Source: Flavobacteriales bacterium (GTDB lineage: Bacteria > Bacteroidota > Bacteroidia > Flavobacteriales_E > Vicingaceae). From it: a stretch of 64,000 nt of DNA. The position numbers were made by a program, and so were the translations under genes. The notes under the pieces were generated by a model. That model was not told the origin of the DNA and searched no databases. It was given only the letters and a program-made list of their open reading frames with translations. Each line of letters begins with the position of its first letter. The stretch's first letter is position 1. The stretch is taken from positions 186,001 through 250,000 of the forward strand of contig JABWCF010000003.1 in assembly GCA_013359255.1 (NCBI GenBank). The letters run 5' to 3'. Shown in pieces: positions 10,264-20,868 of this stretch.

Positions 10264-11013
10264 ATGACAACAAGTATTTTCGATACTATTTCAACAAAAA
10301 CGAAACAGGGTAAAAAACAACTCGCTGTTTTAATAGACCCCGATAAATGCTCAACCAAACATCTTGAAACCCTTTTTGCAAAACAACATTTTATTGATTT
10401 TTTCTTGGTTGGAGGAAGCTTAATAACCCGTGGTGATTTTTCTAAAACCATTTCTTTAATAAAAGAATTTACTCAGAAGCCTGTTATTATTTTTCCGGGA
10501 AATAACCTGCAAATTTCTGAAGAAGCCGATGCTATTTTATTTCTCTCGCTAATCTCCGGAAGGAATGCCGAATTATTAATCGGGCAACATGTTGCGGCTG
10601 CTCCACATATTCAAAAAATAAATTTAGAAACCATACCAACGGGATATATGTTAATAGAAAGCGGGCAACTTACCACAGCCATTTACCTTAGTGCCTCCTT
10701 GCCTATACCCCGGAACAAAAAAGATGTAGCTTGTGCCACCGCACTGGCAGGAGAATACTTGGGCTTGAAATTAATTTATATGGACGCAGGAAGCGGGGCT
10801 AACAGTACGGTTCCTACCGATATGATTTCGGCTGTAAAAAAAACCATTTCTATTCCTTTATTTGTTGGAGGTGGAATTAGAACAGCCGAATGTGCTTTTA
10901 CAATTTACAATGCAGGAGCTGATGTAATTGTAATTGGAAATAAAGCAGAAAGACATGTGGATTTTTTAGATGAAATGGCTGCTGTAAAAGAACAAATAAA
11001 ATCGGGCATTTAG
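10264..11013 (+). CDS. Geranylgeranylglyceryl/heptaprenylglyceryl phosphate synthase family protein
   Basis: LAVLIDPDK, FFLVGGSLI, PVIIFPGNN, GYMLIESG, LKLIYMDAGSGA, IPLFVGGGIRT, ADVIVIGN. Confidence 0.92.
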   Translation: MTTSIFDTISTKTKQGKKQLAVLIDPDKCSTKHLETLFAKQHFIDFFLVGGSLITRGDFSKTISLIKEFTQKPVIIFPGNNLQISEEADAILFLSLISGRNAELLIGQHVAAAPHIQKINLETIPTGYMLIESGQLTTAIYLSASLPIPRNKKDVACATALAGEYLGLKLIYMDAGSGANSTVPTDMISAVKKTISIPLFVGGGIRTAECAFTIYNAGADVIVIGNKAERHVDFLDEMAAVKEQIKSGI

Positions 11014-11615
11014 TAGCCGCAGTTACAACTTTTCGAAAAATAAATGGTAGTGTTAGGCAACAAGCTTTTTAGTCGCACTTGTTCTTTTTCGTTTATAGCA
11101 ACCACTCTTAAATCAATGAATTTAAGTGTTTCTTTTAAATACTGAATATTGTCGGGAAAATCAGCTATGTGGGTTCCCCATAAATCTAAGGTGTATAAAT
11201 TCTTTAGTTTATCAATGTTTTTGGGCAACTCGTACACATTGGTATTGTTTAAATCAAGCTTCCATAAATTTTTTAAATTACAAATGCAATCGGGCAAAGA
11301 GTCGAATTTATTTCTCGAAACATAAAGTACTTGCAGATTTTCTAACTGACAAATAATCTCGGGAAATTTTTTAAAATGATTTTTACTAATATCTAAATAT
11401 TGCAAATTTTTAAACTTGGTTATTTCTCCGGGAAGCTCTCTAAGATTTTTATTTTTAAAATCGAGCTTATATACCTGCAAACTATCCACTTTAAGAGCAG
11501 CCTGTATATTGGTGTACTTTTTTACAGTATCCAACTGATTCGGTGATAGCAACTGACCAAAAACCGATGCTGAAAGTAACGGAAAAAAGAACGAAAAAAG
11601 AAAAAAGTATTTCAC
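11010..11615 (-). CDS. Leucine-rich-repeat secreted protein
   Basis: Signal peptide plus tandem LRRs (LKNLQYLDISKNHFKKFP, LENLQVLYVSRNKFDSLP, LKNLWKLDLNNTNVYELP). Confidence 0.88.
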   Translation of the reverse strand: MKYFFLFSFFFPLLSASVFGQLLSPNQLDTVKKYTNIQAALKVDSLQVYKLDFKNKNLRELPGEITKFKNLQYLDISKNHFKKFPEIICQLENLQVLYVSRNKFDSLPDCICNLKNLWKLDLNNTNVYELPKNIDKLKNLYTLDLWGTHIADFPDNIQYLKETLKFIDLRVVAINEKEQVRLKSLLPNTTIYFSKSCNCGY

Positions 11616-11626
11616 CTCTTTATTTA

Positions 11627-12559
11627 TTAAATTTTTTGTGCAATTACTGCGTCTTTTTTTAATTGTTCTTTTAATTTTTCTACGCTTCCAAAATCTTTTT
11701 CATCTCTTAATTTCTCTATAAACTCCACTTTTATTTTTTTGTTGTAAATATCTCCACTAAAGTTGAATAAATGCACTTCTATTTTCTTCTCGGAAAATTG
11801 AACCGTAGGGCTAAAACCAATGTTCAACATACCTTTATACTGCCCATTTTCTAAAAGAACACGAACAGCATAAACTCCATCGGCCGGAACCATTTTATGC
11901 TTATCACTCACAAAAATATTGGCTGTAGGAAAACCCATGGTACGCCCCAACTTATTTCCTCCTACCACCACCCCGTTCAATTCATATGGCCTTCCTAAAA
12001 AAGCGGAAGCTGTTTTTACCTCTCCTTTGTTTAGAGCCTCTCTTATTTTGGTAGAACTTATATTCACATTTGCTACATCTTCTGCCGAAATTTCTTCTAC
12101 CTCAAAACCATACACCGGGCTAAACTCTTTTAAATGTTTATAGGTACCCTCTCTATTTCGGCCAAACTGATGGTTATATCCAATAACCAATTTCTTTACT
12201 CTTAATTTGTTTACCAAAACATCTCTCACAAATTCTATAGAGCTAAGTTTAGAAAAAGCCTTATCGAAAGGGTGAATGATTAAATGCTGAACGCCTGCTT
12301 TCTCGAGCAGCCCTATTTTTTCTTCTAAACTACTTAGCAGTTGCAAACTATAATCATCGGGATAAAGCACCATTCTCGGGTGCGGAAAAAAAGTAAACAC
12401 CACACTTTGCCCGGAAACACTCTCAGCTACCTCATTTAAGCGATGAATAATTTTTTGATGCCCCAAATGAACACCATCAAAAGTGCCAGTGGTTACAACC
12501 GCATTTTCAATAAATCCAACCTCCGAAATATTTCTGTACACTTTCACTTTTTCGACCAT
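11627..12559 (-). CDS. ribF: Bifunctional riboflavin kinase/FAD synthetase
   Basis: VTTGTFDGVHLGHQKII, NISSTKIREALNKGEV, GRTMGFPTANI; the ORF extends to 12574. Confidence 0.95.
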   Translation of the reverse strand: MVEKVKVYRNISEVGFIENAVVTTGTFDGVHLGHQKIIHRLNEVAESVSGQSVVFTFFPHPRMVLYPDDYSLQLLSSLEEKIGLLEKAGVQHLIIHPFDKAFSKLSSIEFVRDVLVNKLRVKKLVIGYNHQFGRNREGTYKHLKEFSPVYGFEVEEISAEDVANVNISSTKIREALNKGEVKTASAFLGRPYELNGVVVGGNKLGRTMGFPTANIFVSDKHKMVPADGVYAVRVLLENGQYKGMLNIGFSPTVQFSEKKIEVHLFNFSGDIYNKKIKVEFIEKLRDEKDFGSVEKLKEQLKKDAVIAQKI

Positions 12560-12695
12560 TTTAGAAAAACCCACGACTAAAGCAAGGTTTTACACTACCG
12601 CTTACAATGGCCAAAAGTAGTAAAATAAATTATCAACAAAAAGGTATGTTTTTATTTAAAAAAAGGTACTTTCGCAGCCGAAATTCTGTGTATAA

Positions 12696-14231
<1,536 letters not shown>

Positions 14232-14242
14232 TTAAAAAAACC

Positions 14243-14482
14243 ATGTTCTTAGAAATTATAAGCCCTGATGCTAAAATTTACAGCGGTGAAATTAATTCAG
14301 CCGTTTTTCCGGGAGTAAATGGTTCTTTTGGCATTTTAAATAATCATGCCCCCATTATTTCTACCCTTAAAAATGGAAAAATAAAAGTAGTAGAGAGTTC
14401 CGGAAATAAAGAATTATTTTTCGATATAAACGGTGGAGTAGTTGAAGTGTTGAGTAATAAAATTATTGTACTAGCTGAATAA
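14243..14482 (+). CDS. atpC: F0F1 ATP synthase subunit epsilon
   Basis: PDAKIYSGEINSAVFPGVNGSFGILNNHAPIISTLKNGKI; directly downstream of atpD. Confidence 0.95.
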   Translation: MFLEIISPDAKIYSGEINSAVFPGVNGSFGILNNHAPIISTLKNGKIKVVESSGNKELFFDINGGVVEVLSNKIIVLAE

Positions 14483-14505
14483 ATTTTGTTTTTGTTTGAA
14501 TGAAT

Positions 14506-14538
14506 AAAAAAAGCGGTTTTTAATAAAACCGCTTTTTT
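14506..14538 (+). terminator. Rho-independent terminator after atpDC
   Basis: AAAAAAGCGGTTTT-TAAT-AAAACCGCTTTTTT. Confidence 0.9.
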
Positions 14539-14603
14539 GTTACACAACACCAACTCTACAATATAAATTCCTTTTTGTTTATAGAATAACTGTTCTTTTT
14601 TAC

Positions 14604-14611
14604 TATCTTTG
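14604..14611 (+). promoter_or_regulatory. Bacteroidota-type -7 element (TAnnTTTG)
   Basis: TATCTTTG 27 bp before the ATG at 14638. Confidence 0.5.
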
Positions 14612-14637
14612 TACCATACATTTATAAAATACTCATT

Positions 14638-17600
14638 ATGAAGCATTTACCCCCCCCCATTTTTAGAGTATTAAAAACGACTATAGTTGCGGTATTCGTT
14701 AATGTTACCAGCATGCTCCATGCACAAAACAACAACTCTTGCCAAACGGCAGTAATCCTTTCCGTTGACAGCGTTTGCCATTTTACCTCTCAAAATTTTG
14801 AGCCCGGACAAACCGAAAAATGGACACAATTTAATTCTTTTTCGAATCAAACAATTATAAAACTGGCAGCTAATAATAATCTTTCGGTAGCCTACATAGA
14901 TAGCGTTACGGTATATACCGGCAACTGCACTAATTTGCAATTTATTCAAACATTTTATCCCTCACAACTCGATGTGGACAGTAGTTTTACTGTGAGCATT
15001 AGCAACTTGAGCCCCGGACAAACCTATTATATAGCACTTTATAAAACTATCGGAATGGGCGATGAAGCCATTGATATTTGCACTACATACCCCTCCTTGA
15101 TACCCGGAAACCCGCCTTGCCCTGCTCCCGGAGTGTGCGAAAATATTTTAGCAAACGGAAGTTTTGATTATGCATTTGTTTACACATATTTTTTGGGAGA
15201 TCCCTTTTCAACTTGGACGAATAATGGTATTCCAACCCCGGGTAGTATTTGTTACTGGGAAACAGCTTGGGGTAGTCCTCAGGTTCATTTGGCTTTACCT
15301 TCCACGCCACCTCGCTATGCAGCTATGTGGGCTAATGATGATGAAGGAGAAGCCATTTCAGCTCCTTTAAATATTTCAATGGGAGTGTCTTATTGGCTCT
15401 CCTATAAAGCTAGGCTTATGTTAATGGTGGACAACCTATTTCTATGGCAAACTTAACTTTTATGCTTACGGATGCAAACCAAACTCTATTGCCTTTTGGA
15501 GGTGGCTCAATACCAATTTTTATACCGGGTGGTTCTCAGGTTATTTCTACTACCGGTTTATTACCTTATACTACAAACTGGACTATCTATGGGGCTTGTT
15601 TTACACCCAACGATCCCAACTGGAATCAATTAATAATTTTTCCACAGAATAACTGGAATGCTCAAACTTGGACGAATGTGGATGATATTAGCATTACCCG
15701 ATTAGACGATGCCGGACCGAACGTAAACTTAGTTTGTGATGTCCCTATTCAAATAGGTCCACCTTGTGTTATTCCCGGAGCAACCTACTCATGGAGTCCT
15801 GCTACAGGCTTATCAAACGCTAATGTGCCCAATCCCATGGCTTCGCCATCTCAAACCACCACCTATACTCTTACCATCACTACTCCCGATGGTGCTTGTA
15901 CGGTGTCATCTACCGTTACAGTTACTGTCATTCCTACTCTTACAGTACAACTCGATGGCCCTTACACCATTTGCGAAGGGCAAAGCGTTACCATACAAGC
16001 ACCCCTCGTTACAGGAGGAACACCAAGCTATAATTATTCTTGGAACACCATACCTCCACAATTTACATCTAGCATTACTGTTTCGCCCACCGTTACCACC
16101 ACCTACACCGTTACAGTTACCGATGCTTACGGTTGCATTGGAACGGCAAGTGTTACGGTGTATGTAAACCCCTTGCCTCCGGCTCCTGTTATTACCGGAC
16201 CCAACCCAAGCTGCGATACCTCTTTTACCTGGTGCATCAATAATTTTAATCCCAATTATACTTATGCGTGGTCTGCTCCCAATGCACTTAGCGTTACACC
16301 TACCCCCAACGGGCAATGTGCCGATATTATCTGGAACAATGCCGGTGGTTGGATTAGCGTTACCCTTACCGACCTCAACGGCTGTAACAATACAGGTACT
16401 TTTTATGTGAACGAATGTTGTGTAAAAGAAAGTCCCGAACCCGGCATGACCATTAACCTGATAAACCAAACTGCCTCCTGGCTTATTGCCAATTACCCTG
16501 GCTTTTTTAGCACATTTACTCCGCCTACATTCGACCAAAGCTCGGCATACCTTACTATCAACGGCACCTTTACCATTGATGTACCCTATTTTAAGTTTGT
16601 TCAAATCCCAAACATTTACCTGAGCGAAAATGCCGAAATAATTATTGGCAGCGGAAATCATTTGGAAATGAGGCAATGTACTCTGAAAGCCTGTTCCGAT
16701 AAAATGTGGGAACGCATTTTTATACCTAATGCCAACAGTAAACTTACCGCATACAACTGCCTTTTTATGGATGCCCAACATACCGTTTGGAGCGATAATG
16801 GAGGCGAAATGTTTTTAAACGGTAACACCTTTAAACTAAACAGAGTTTGCGTACAGGTAGAACCCTACAACCAACCTATTATAAGCACTATTGAAAATAA
16901 CCAGTTTATTGGCAATGCTCCACTGAAACAACCTTTTTACGGTTTACGTACAAACATTGGCATTCACTTAAATAAGGTTTACACCACCAATGCCATGGGT
17001 GGTTTTATCATAGGATTAAACAATACTTTTTCCAATATGAACATAGGCATAAACAGCATAGAAAGCATTGTATATGTTTTTGGAAACTCGTTTTCTAACA
17101 TACAAAACTCCCTTTCGGAAGCGGCTATTGCAGCCATAAACATTGCCGGACGCACCCAGTTGCTGTTTACCCCACTGCCCTATGCCGAAATTGGAGGACA
17201 AGGCAACAAAGCCAACACTTTTTTCAACTGCAAAAACGGTATAACGGCCCGTGCTGCCACTAACCTGAAAATAAGCTATAATACCTTTAAAACCATTACA
17301 ACAAGTGGCATTTATTATCAATTTTTCGATAATTTGGTATTTACCTCAAATGTAAATATCTTTAAAAACACTTTTCAGAATAACGGCACTGCCATATACT
17401 CCTACCGCAACTTTTTATGCAAAAGTTCTATTTACAGCAACACCATACAAAGCAATTTAAATACAGGTGCTATTGGCATACGTGCCGAAGAAATGGGTGG
17501 ATCGCCCAACCCCAACCGTACCCAAATTTTTGCCAATACCATTAAGGGGGTTACTAGGGGCATTTGGCTTACAGGTATGGAAGAAACCAAAATAGATAAT

Positions 17601-18912
17601 AATACCATACAAGTTAAAAAATTAGGACTCTTATTAGCCAGAGGTATTGATGTCAGCAATTGCCTGAAAACCGAAATTTCGGCAAACAACATACAATGTA
17701 CGCCACCCACTAATGCAAGCAATGCAGGGGGTATTTATACCAGTCTTAGCCCGGCCAGCAATATTTGTGGTAATGATATTAAAAATCTGGGCTATGCTAT
17801 ACAATGCAACGGACCCCATGGTAAGCAGGGTGGTAGGTAATAAATTTACCAACCTGCCTACAGGTATATGGCTAAACAACGGAGGTATTATAGGGCAGCA
17901 GGGGGCTCCCGGGATGCCCAGCAACAACCGATGGATGACCAATTTTACGAATCATACTTTAACTTCAGGGCTTTCTGATGGGACTTTTTCTCCTATCTTT
18001 TACAGAAATTCTCCTTCATTCTTTGTTCCTTCTAATAATAATATTATTCCTATATCAATTGCAGTTGCTTGTACTTCAACCACAGGTTCCCAATTTGGGC
18101 CTATTTGTCCGGCTATTACCCCACCACCCAATTTACTGTTGCAGGTTGCCAAAGACCAACTTACCTATTCCGGACCCGAAAATCGTTGGCATAGCCGACA
18201 TAATTTATACAGGGAATTACGCTTAGATACCGCATTGCTGCAAAGCGATACCACTTTTACAAACTTCGACTATACCATAAACTACGAAAATACCGGTTTG
18301 TTAGATAGTGTAAAAACCATAGCCACAAACCCTGCTTTAAATAATAATTTGAACCTGCTGCAAAGTGCAAAAACCACGAATAGTGCAGTAAGCCCTTTAC
18401 TGAACACAGAGGACCGGGCAAAAGCCGTAAACAGTATTTTATTAGATATGGCTTTTGCAGGCACTACCTTGCTTACTTCGCAACAACTAAGCATATTGCA
18501 AGGTATAGCAGCCGAGTGCCCCTATACAGAAGGTACAGCCGTGTATGATGCCAGAGTGTTAGTTGCACCTTACGATAGTACGGATTATTTGAATGTTTGT
18601 GAAACGGAATACAGCATAGAGAATAATGGAAGATTTATGCAGCAAGATGAGAAAAGATCCATAAATGAAAAATCTATTTTTGAAATATATCCTAATCCTA
18701 CCGATGATATCTTATACATTAAAGCACATGATAGCACAGAAACTGGGTTAAATGTTTTTATTTATGATATGACAGGAAGATTATTAATTGAAAAAACTAA
18801 CAAGATCGGTTTCTTTGAAGTTAGTGTTGGTCATTTACCCATGGGTATGTATAGCATAAAAATAAGAACGGGCAATACTGTGTACAATAGAAAAATATTA
18901 ATAAATAGGTAG
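14638..18912 (+). pseudogene. Large T9SS-secreted PKD/Ig-like plus right-handed beta-helix protein, apparently one gene split by two frameshifts
   Basis: Three ORFs (14638-15456, 15444-17840, 17713-18912) in frames 1/0/1. Joining them gives a signal peptide, PKD-like domains, parallel beta-helix repeats and a T9SS type A sorting domain (EIYPNPTDDILYI...GMYSIKIRTGNTVYNRKILINR). Confidence 0.85.
14650..14658. repeat. Poly-C tract (C9) inside the coding start of the T9SS cargo gene
   Basis: ATGAAGCATTTA-CCCCCCCCC-ATTTTTAGA. Confidence 0.95.
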
Positions 18913-18920
18913 TTTTAAAA

Positions 18921-18942
18921 GAGAGTATTAATTGATACTCTC
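18921..18942 (+). terminator. Rho-independent terminator
   Basis: GAGAGTAT-TAATTG-ATACTCTC followed by a T-rich tract. Confidence 0.75.
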
Positions 18943-18959
18943 TTTATTTTATAAATAAG

Positions 18960-19997
18960 ATGAAATTTTGTTTGTCTATATTATTGATGATTTTGTTTTA
19001 TTATACAAATGCTCAGCAAAATTTAGTGCCAAATAGCAGCTTTGAAATTTATACTAATTGCCCTGATAACGCAGCTCAATTACATTATGCAACTCCATGG
19101 TTTCAGCCAAATGTTATTTATGGAAATGTTATAAATTCATGTAGTAGTGAGTACTTTAATAGTTGTGCAATTAATAATGCAGTAAGTACACCCTTGAATG
19201 GTGTCGGTTTTCAATTTCCAAGAACAGGTAATGCTTATGTTGGTATTCGTGTATACTTCCTATCTACTCTAACGGATACTACTTATTCTAGAGAATATAT
19301 TGAATGTAAGTTATTAAATCCTTTGCAAAAAGGCAAAGAATATTGTATTTCTTTTTATGTGAGTCTAGCCGACCCATGTGGGTATGCTGTGAGTAACATA
19401 GGAGTCTATTTTTCGCTTGACAGTTTATTGTATTCTTCTGCAATCTACGTTAATATTAATGTTATACCACAAATAAAAAATTCTGAAACAAATATTATTG
19501 AAGACAAAGAAAACTTGGTACTCATTTCAGGGGAGTATATTGCGGAAGGAGGAGAACAATTTATTACTATCGGAAATTTTGATACAAACATTAATACCAA
19601 TAAAAAAAAGTTAGAGAGAGAATATTACTTTTCCTACTACTACATAGACGATGTAAGCGTTTACTTATGTGAGGATACCCTAAACCCCACAGATACTTTT
19701 TACTTGCATATACCCAACATATTTACCCCCAATGCCGATGGGTTAAACGATACATGGCAGGTAAAAGCAAATGGCACACAACAATTAAGTGCAGCCGTGT
19801 ATAACCGTTGGGGCAGCCTGCTTTGGCAACAAGAAGTTTTTGCCGATAGCACCCAACACGAGCTACACCTTAGTTGGAATGAGCATAGCAACACCGGCCT
19901 GCCCGCAAGTGCCGGCACGTATTTTTATCTTGTTAGCTACACCACAAAAGAAGAAGAACTAAAAAAAGAAAAAGGTTTCTTAACATTGGTAAGATGA
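18960..19997 (+). CDS. Secreted protein with T9SS type B (gliding-motility-associated) C-terminal domain
   Basis: Signal peptide; NLVPNSSFEIYTNCPDN...; C-terminus HIPNIFTPNADGLNDTWQVKANG...AVYNRWGSLLWQQE...GTYFYLVSYTTKE...KGFLTLVR. Confidence 0.93.
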   Translation: MKFCLSILLMILFYYTNAQQNLVPNSSFEIYTNCPDNAAQLHYATPWFQPNVIYGNVINSCSSEYFNSCAINNAVSTPLNGVGFQFPRTGNAYVGIRVYFLSTLTDTTYSREYIECKLLNPLQKGKEYCISFYVSLADPCGYAVSNIGVYFSLDSLLYSSAIYVNINVIPQIKNSETNIIEDKENLVLISGEYIAEGGEQFITIGNFDTNINTNKKKLEREYYFSYYYIDDVSVYLCEDTLNPTDTFYLHIPNIFTPNADGLNDTWQVKANGTQQLSAAVYNRWGSLLWQQEVFADSTQHELHLSWNEHSNTGLPASAGTYFYLVSYTTKEEELKKEKGFLTLVR

Positions 19998-20017
19998 AAG
20001 GGGAAAGGAGTTTTTAT

Positions 20018-20252
20018 CGTCATTACGAGGTACGCAGTGCCGAAGTAATCTTTTCATTCTTGCTTCATATTAAAAAGATGGCTTCGCTTCGCTCGCAATG
20101 ACGAAAAAGAAAGATGCTGAAACAAGTTCAGCATGACGCAATGCGAGAAGAAAGAAGGTTATTCGGAACTTGTTTCGGAATCTGAGCGAAGGTTTTTATC
20201 ATCCTCTGTTACTTCGAGTAGCCCGAAGCATGAGGGTGTATCGAGAAGGTAT
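20018..20252. repeat. Composite of several intergenic palindromic repeat units
   Basis: CGTCATTACGAGGTACGCAGTGCCGAAGTAATC...GATGGCTTCGCTTCGCTCGCAATGACG (imperfect IR), TGCTGAACAAGTTCAGCATGACG-type hairpin, TTCGGAACTTGTTTCGGAATCT unit, ACTTCGAGTAGCCCGAAGCATGAGGGTGTATCGAGAAGG unit. Confidence 0.8.
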
Positions 20253-20277
20253 GTAGCATTCTTTTTCCATTTACTCA

Positions 20278-20817
20278 CTAAACCGGTAGACGAACCTCGT
20301 TTGCTTTAAGTGTTTTAGCCGCTTTCAGCATATCTTCAACCACTTTTTTTCCGTATGTTTCCATTTCGAGAGTTTTTACTTCGTAAATGGCATTATTAAT
20401 ATTGGTAGTATAGAAGAAATGATGTTGCACTTCTATTTCGGTATCGGGTATAGAGCGACTGTACAACAGAGCCCCCGGCTCATCTATTAAAATTTCGCTT
20501 TTAAAAACTGCATCTGAGGTAAGGTCTTCTTTTAAGAGGGCAATATTGCCTTCGCCAAACAAAACGGCTATTCCAAAATTCTTTCCTACGGTAATTTCTA
20601 TCGCACCGGAATTGGTGTGTACCACTTCCATTAAGCCCACAGTAGAATCGGGAACCTGAATACTTACTTCCATTCCATATTTAGAAAGATTTAGCCAAGC
20701 ATGGTTGGGCATCAACATGGCCGAAGAATCTTCAACCGGTGTTTCATCTCCACCACCACAAGAAGGAACAACAAACAATGCAGGCAAAAACAACAATGCT
20801 ATTAATAACTTTTTCAT
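20278..20817 (-). CDS. Hypothetical lipoprotein
   Basis: Signal peptide and lipobox VVPSCGGGDE. Confidence 0.75.
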   Translation of the reverse strand: MKKLLIALLFLPALFVVPSCGGGDETPVEDSSAMLMPNHAWLNLSKYGMEVSIQVPDSTVGLMEVVHTNSGAIEITVGKNFGIAVLFGEGNIALLKEDLTSDAVFKSEILIDEPGALLYSRSIPDTEIEVQHHFFYTTNINNAIYEVKTLEMETYGKKVVEDMLKAAKTLKANEVRLPV

Positions 20818-20868
20818 TTGTAAAAAATTTAATTACAAATATAGAATTTCCTTTTAATTGTACTATCC

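Noticed and set aside
15906-16781. 291-aa minus-strand ORF
   Set aside because: Antisense shadow of the Thr/Asn/Pro-rich T9SS gene; no recognisable motif, start signal or signal peptide.
16000-17800. Possible large DNA tandem repeat in the beta-helix region
   Set aside because: Repetition is at protein motif level only; no clear nucleotide-level tandem repeat.
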